From: Paraburkholderia sp. ZP32-5
GTDB taxonomy: Bacteria > Pseudomonadota > Gammaproteobacteria > Burkholderiales > Burkholderiaceae
Assembly (NCBI RefSeq): GCF_021390495.1
Contig: NZ_JAJEJP010000001.1
Location: forward strand, 3,162,001-3,226,000
Length of the DNA: 64,000 bases
Reading direction: 5' to 3'
In this document: positions 62,830 through 64,000 of the stretch, in pieces
Numbering within the stretch: position 1 is the stretch's first letter
Layout: every line of letters begins with the position of its first letter
Made by a program: the position numbers and the translations under genes
Notes under the pieces: generated by a model
The model's database searches: none
What the model saw: only the letters and a program-made list of their open reading frames with translations
Told to the model about the DNA's origin: nothing

Positions 62830-62922
62830 ACGATGCGTCTCCTGCTGCGCGCCGGTCGTGGCCGGCGCTTTCAAGGCTCGGCGCGCTGGCCGCGCCGGCA
62901 TATAGGCCAGACGAACCGGCCG

Positions 62923-63975
62923 TTAGCTCGCCGCCGCGGGCTCGCCGAGGGTTGCTCCGAGCCGCACGAGGAATTGCGCGGTCACGCCGGGGTTGACCAG
63001 ACGTTGCGGCACGCGGCCTGCGGCGGCGTCGATAAATGCTTCGGCCGCCATGCGCGCGACGCGGTCGCGGCTCTCGTGCGTGACGCCGCCCATATGAGAA
63101 CTGGCGATGACGGCCGGATGCGCGAGCAACGGATGATCGCGCGCGGGCGGCTCCTGCTCCCACACGTCGATGCCCGCGCCGCCGAGTTGGCCGCGCACGA
63201 GCGCCGCATGCAGCGCCGCCTCGTCGTAAGTACTGCCGCGCGCGGTGTTGACGAAGATCGCGCCGCGCTTCATCGCCGCGAATTGCGCCGCGCCGAGCAG
63301 GCCGCGCGTTTCGGCGGTGAGCGGGCAATGCACGCTGACCGCATCCGCGTCGGCGAGCAACGCGTCGAGTTCGACCTTGCGCGCGCCGCGCGCCTCACAC
63401 GTCGATGCATCGAGATACGGATCGTAGGTGAGCACCGGGCAGCCCAACGCGCGTGCGAGCGCCGCGGTACGCGAGCCGGTATTGCCGAGGCCGATCACGC
63501 CGACCGTCTTGCCCGACAGTTCGCGGCCCATCAACGCGTCGCGTTGCGCGGCGGTGCCTGCGATGATCGCGTACTGCGCTTCCGGAATCCGCTTGAACAG
63601 CACCATCATCATGCCGATCGCGTGCTCGGCCACGCCCTGCGCGTTGCCGCCGGCCTGATTGACGACGGCGACGCCCGCGTGCGTGCAGGCGTCGACGTCG
63701 ATCGTGTCGTAGCCTGCCCCATAGCTCACCGCCAGCACCAGCGACGGCAGCGTGGCGAGCAGGCTGCTCGTCACGTGCCACTGTTTCGGCAATTCGTCGC
63801 GCGAAGCCATCACGTAATAGCCGTGACAGGTGGCGAGCGTCGCGAGGATGTCCTCATCCGCTTGTGTGGGCGCGATACGGATCAACTCCACACCCGGTGC
63901 GCGAGCCAGCGTTTCGTCGAAGCTCGGGTACATCGGGCGGTCCAGATAGGCGATCCGGAACGTCGGTTGGGTCAT
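62923..63975 (-). CDS. D-2-hydroxyacid dehydrogenase (phosphoglycerate-dehydrogenase-like)
   Basis: This 350-aa NAD-dependent enzyme has GVIGLGNTGSRTAALARAL (Rossmann), the catalytic Arg in VNTARGSTYDEAAL, Glu in DVWEQEPP and His in IASSHMGGVTHES. GGAGG precedes the ATG at 63975. It is the first gene of the unit and distinct in sequence from the enzyme at 43820-44800. Substrate is unknown. Confidence 0.93.
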   Translation of the reverse strand: MTQPTFRIAYLDRPMYPSFDETLARAPGVELIRIAPTQADEDILATLATCHGYYVMASRDELPKQWHVTSSLLATLPSLVLAVSYGAGYDTIDVDACTHAGVAVVNQAGGNAQGVAEHAIGMMMVLFKRIPEAQYAIIAGTAAQRDALMGRELSGKTVGVIGLGNTGSRTAALARALGCPVLTYDPYLDASTCEARGARKVELDALLADADAVSVHCPLTAETRGLLGAAQFAAMKRGAIFVNTARGSTYDEAALHAALVRGQLGGAGIDVWEQEPPARDHPLLAHPAVIASSHMGGVTHESRDRVARMAAEAFIDAAAGRVPQRLVNPGVTAQFLVRLGATLGEPAAAS

Positions 63976-64000
63976 GCTGTGATCCTCCGTGGTCGCTGCG

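Overview
The window is high-GC Gram-negative DNA. Gene content and codon use point to a Burkholderiaceae member, most likely Paraburkholderia or a close relative (inference). It reads as a core-chromosome edge followed by long accessory and catabolic stretches.

0-15 kb is mostly housekeeping. It holds the end of rdgB, hemW, a cysI-type sulfite reductase with its DUF934 partner, a divergent MocR-type regulator, a DUF2970 gene, tRNA-Ser(UGA), a RidA gene, a Bcr/CflA drug exporter, an EVE-like-domain protein, then hemL-ribD-ribE. An accessory islet lies directly behind tRNA-Ser (about 5.9-8.25 kb). It contains a P4-immunity-like stretch, a frameshifted small phage-type gene, and an orphan hcp gene followed by STM2901-family and DUF1493-family genes, with no other type VI secretion gene in view.

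15-34.5 kb is accessory. It opens with about 1.8 kb of decayed sequence that includes the remains of a SIR2-domain gene on the minus strand. An outer-membrane TonB-dependent receptor, a cytochrome b561 and an SGNH hydrolase follow. Next come a LysR regulator, an alpha/beta hydrolase, a complete oligopeptide-type ABC importer, a second paralogous LysR regulator and a class-C-like serine hydrolase. Together these look like an uptake-and-hydrolysis system for an acylated or peptide-like compound, possibly a foreign siderophore. A Tat-exported thiamine-diphosphate enzyme with a c-type cytochrome comes after.

34.5-39.1 kb is a signalling operon: a cupredoxin-like periplasmic protein, a GGDEF/EAL protein and a methyl-accepting chemotaxis protein. 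39.5-64 kb is a series of LysR-controlled catabolic units. These are an aldo/keto reductase plus SDR; a class V aminotransferase; a six-gene hydroxy-acid operon (FMN dehydrogenase, MHS transporter, SMP-30 lactonase, porin, class II aldolase, D-2-hydroxyacid dehydrogenase); an SDR-MFS pair; a SnoaL/TauD/fumarylacetoacetase-like/FMN-oxidase/MFS operon; and a convergent MFS-amidohydrolase-hydroxyacid dehydrogenase unit. The repeated use of hydroxy-acid enzymes suggests specialised growth on plant- or soil-derived organic acids. Exact substrates cannot be read from the sequence.
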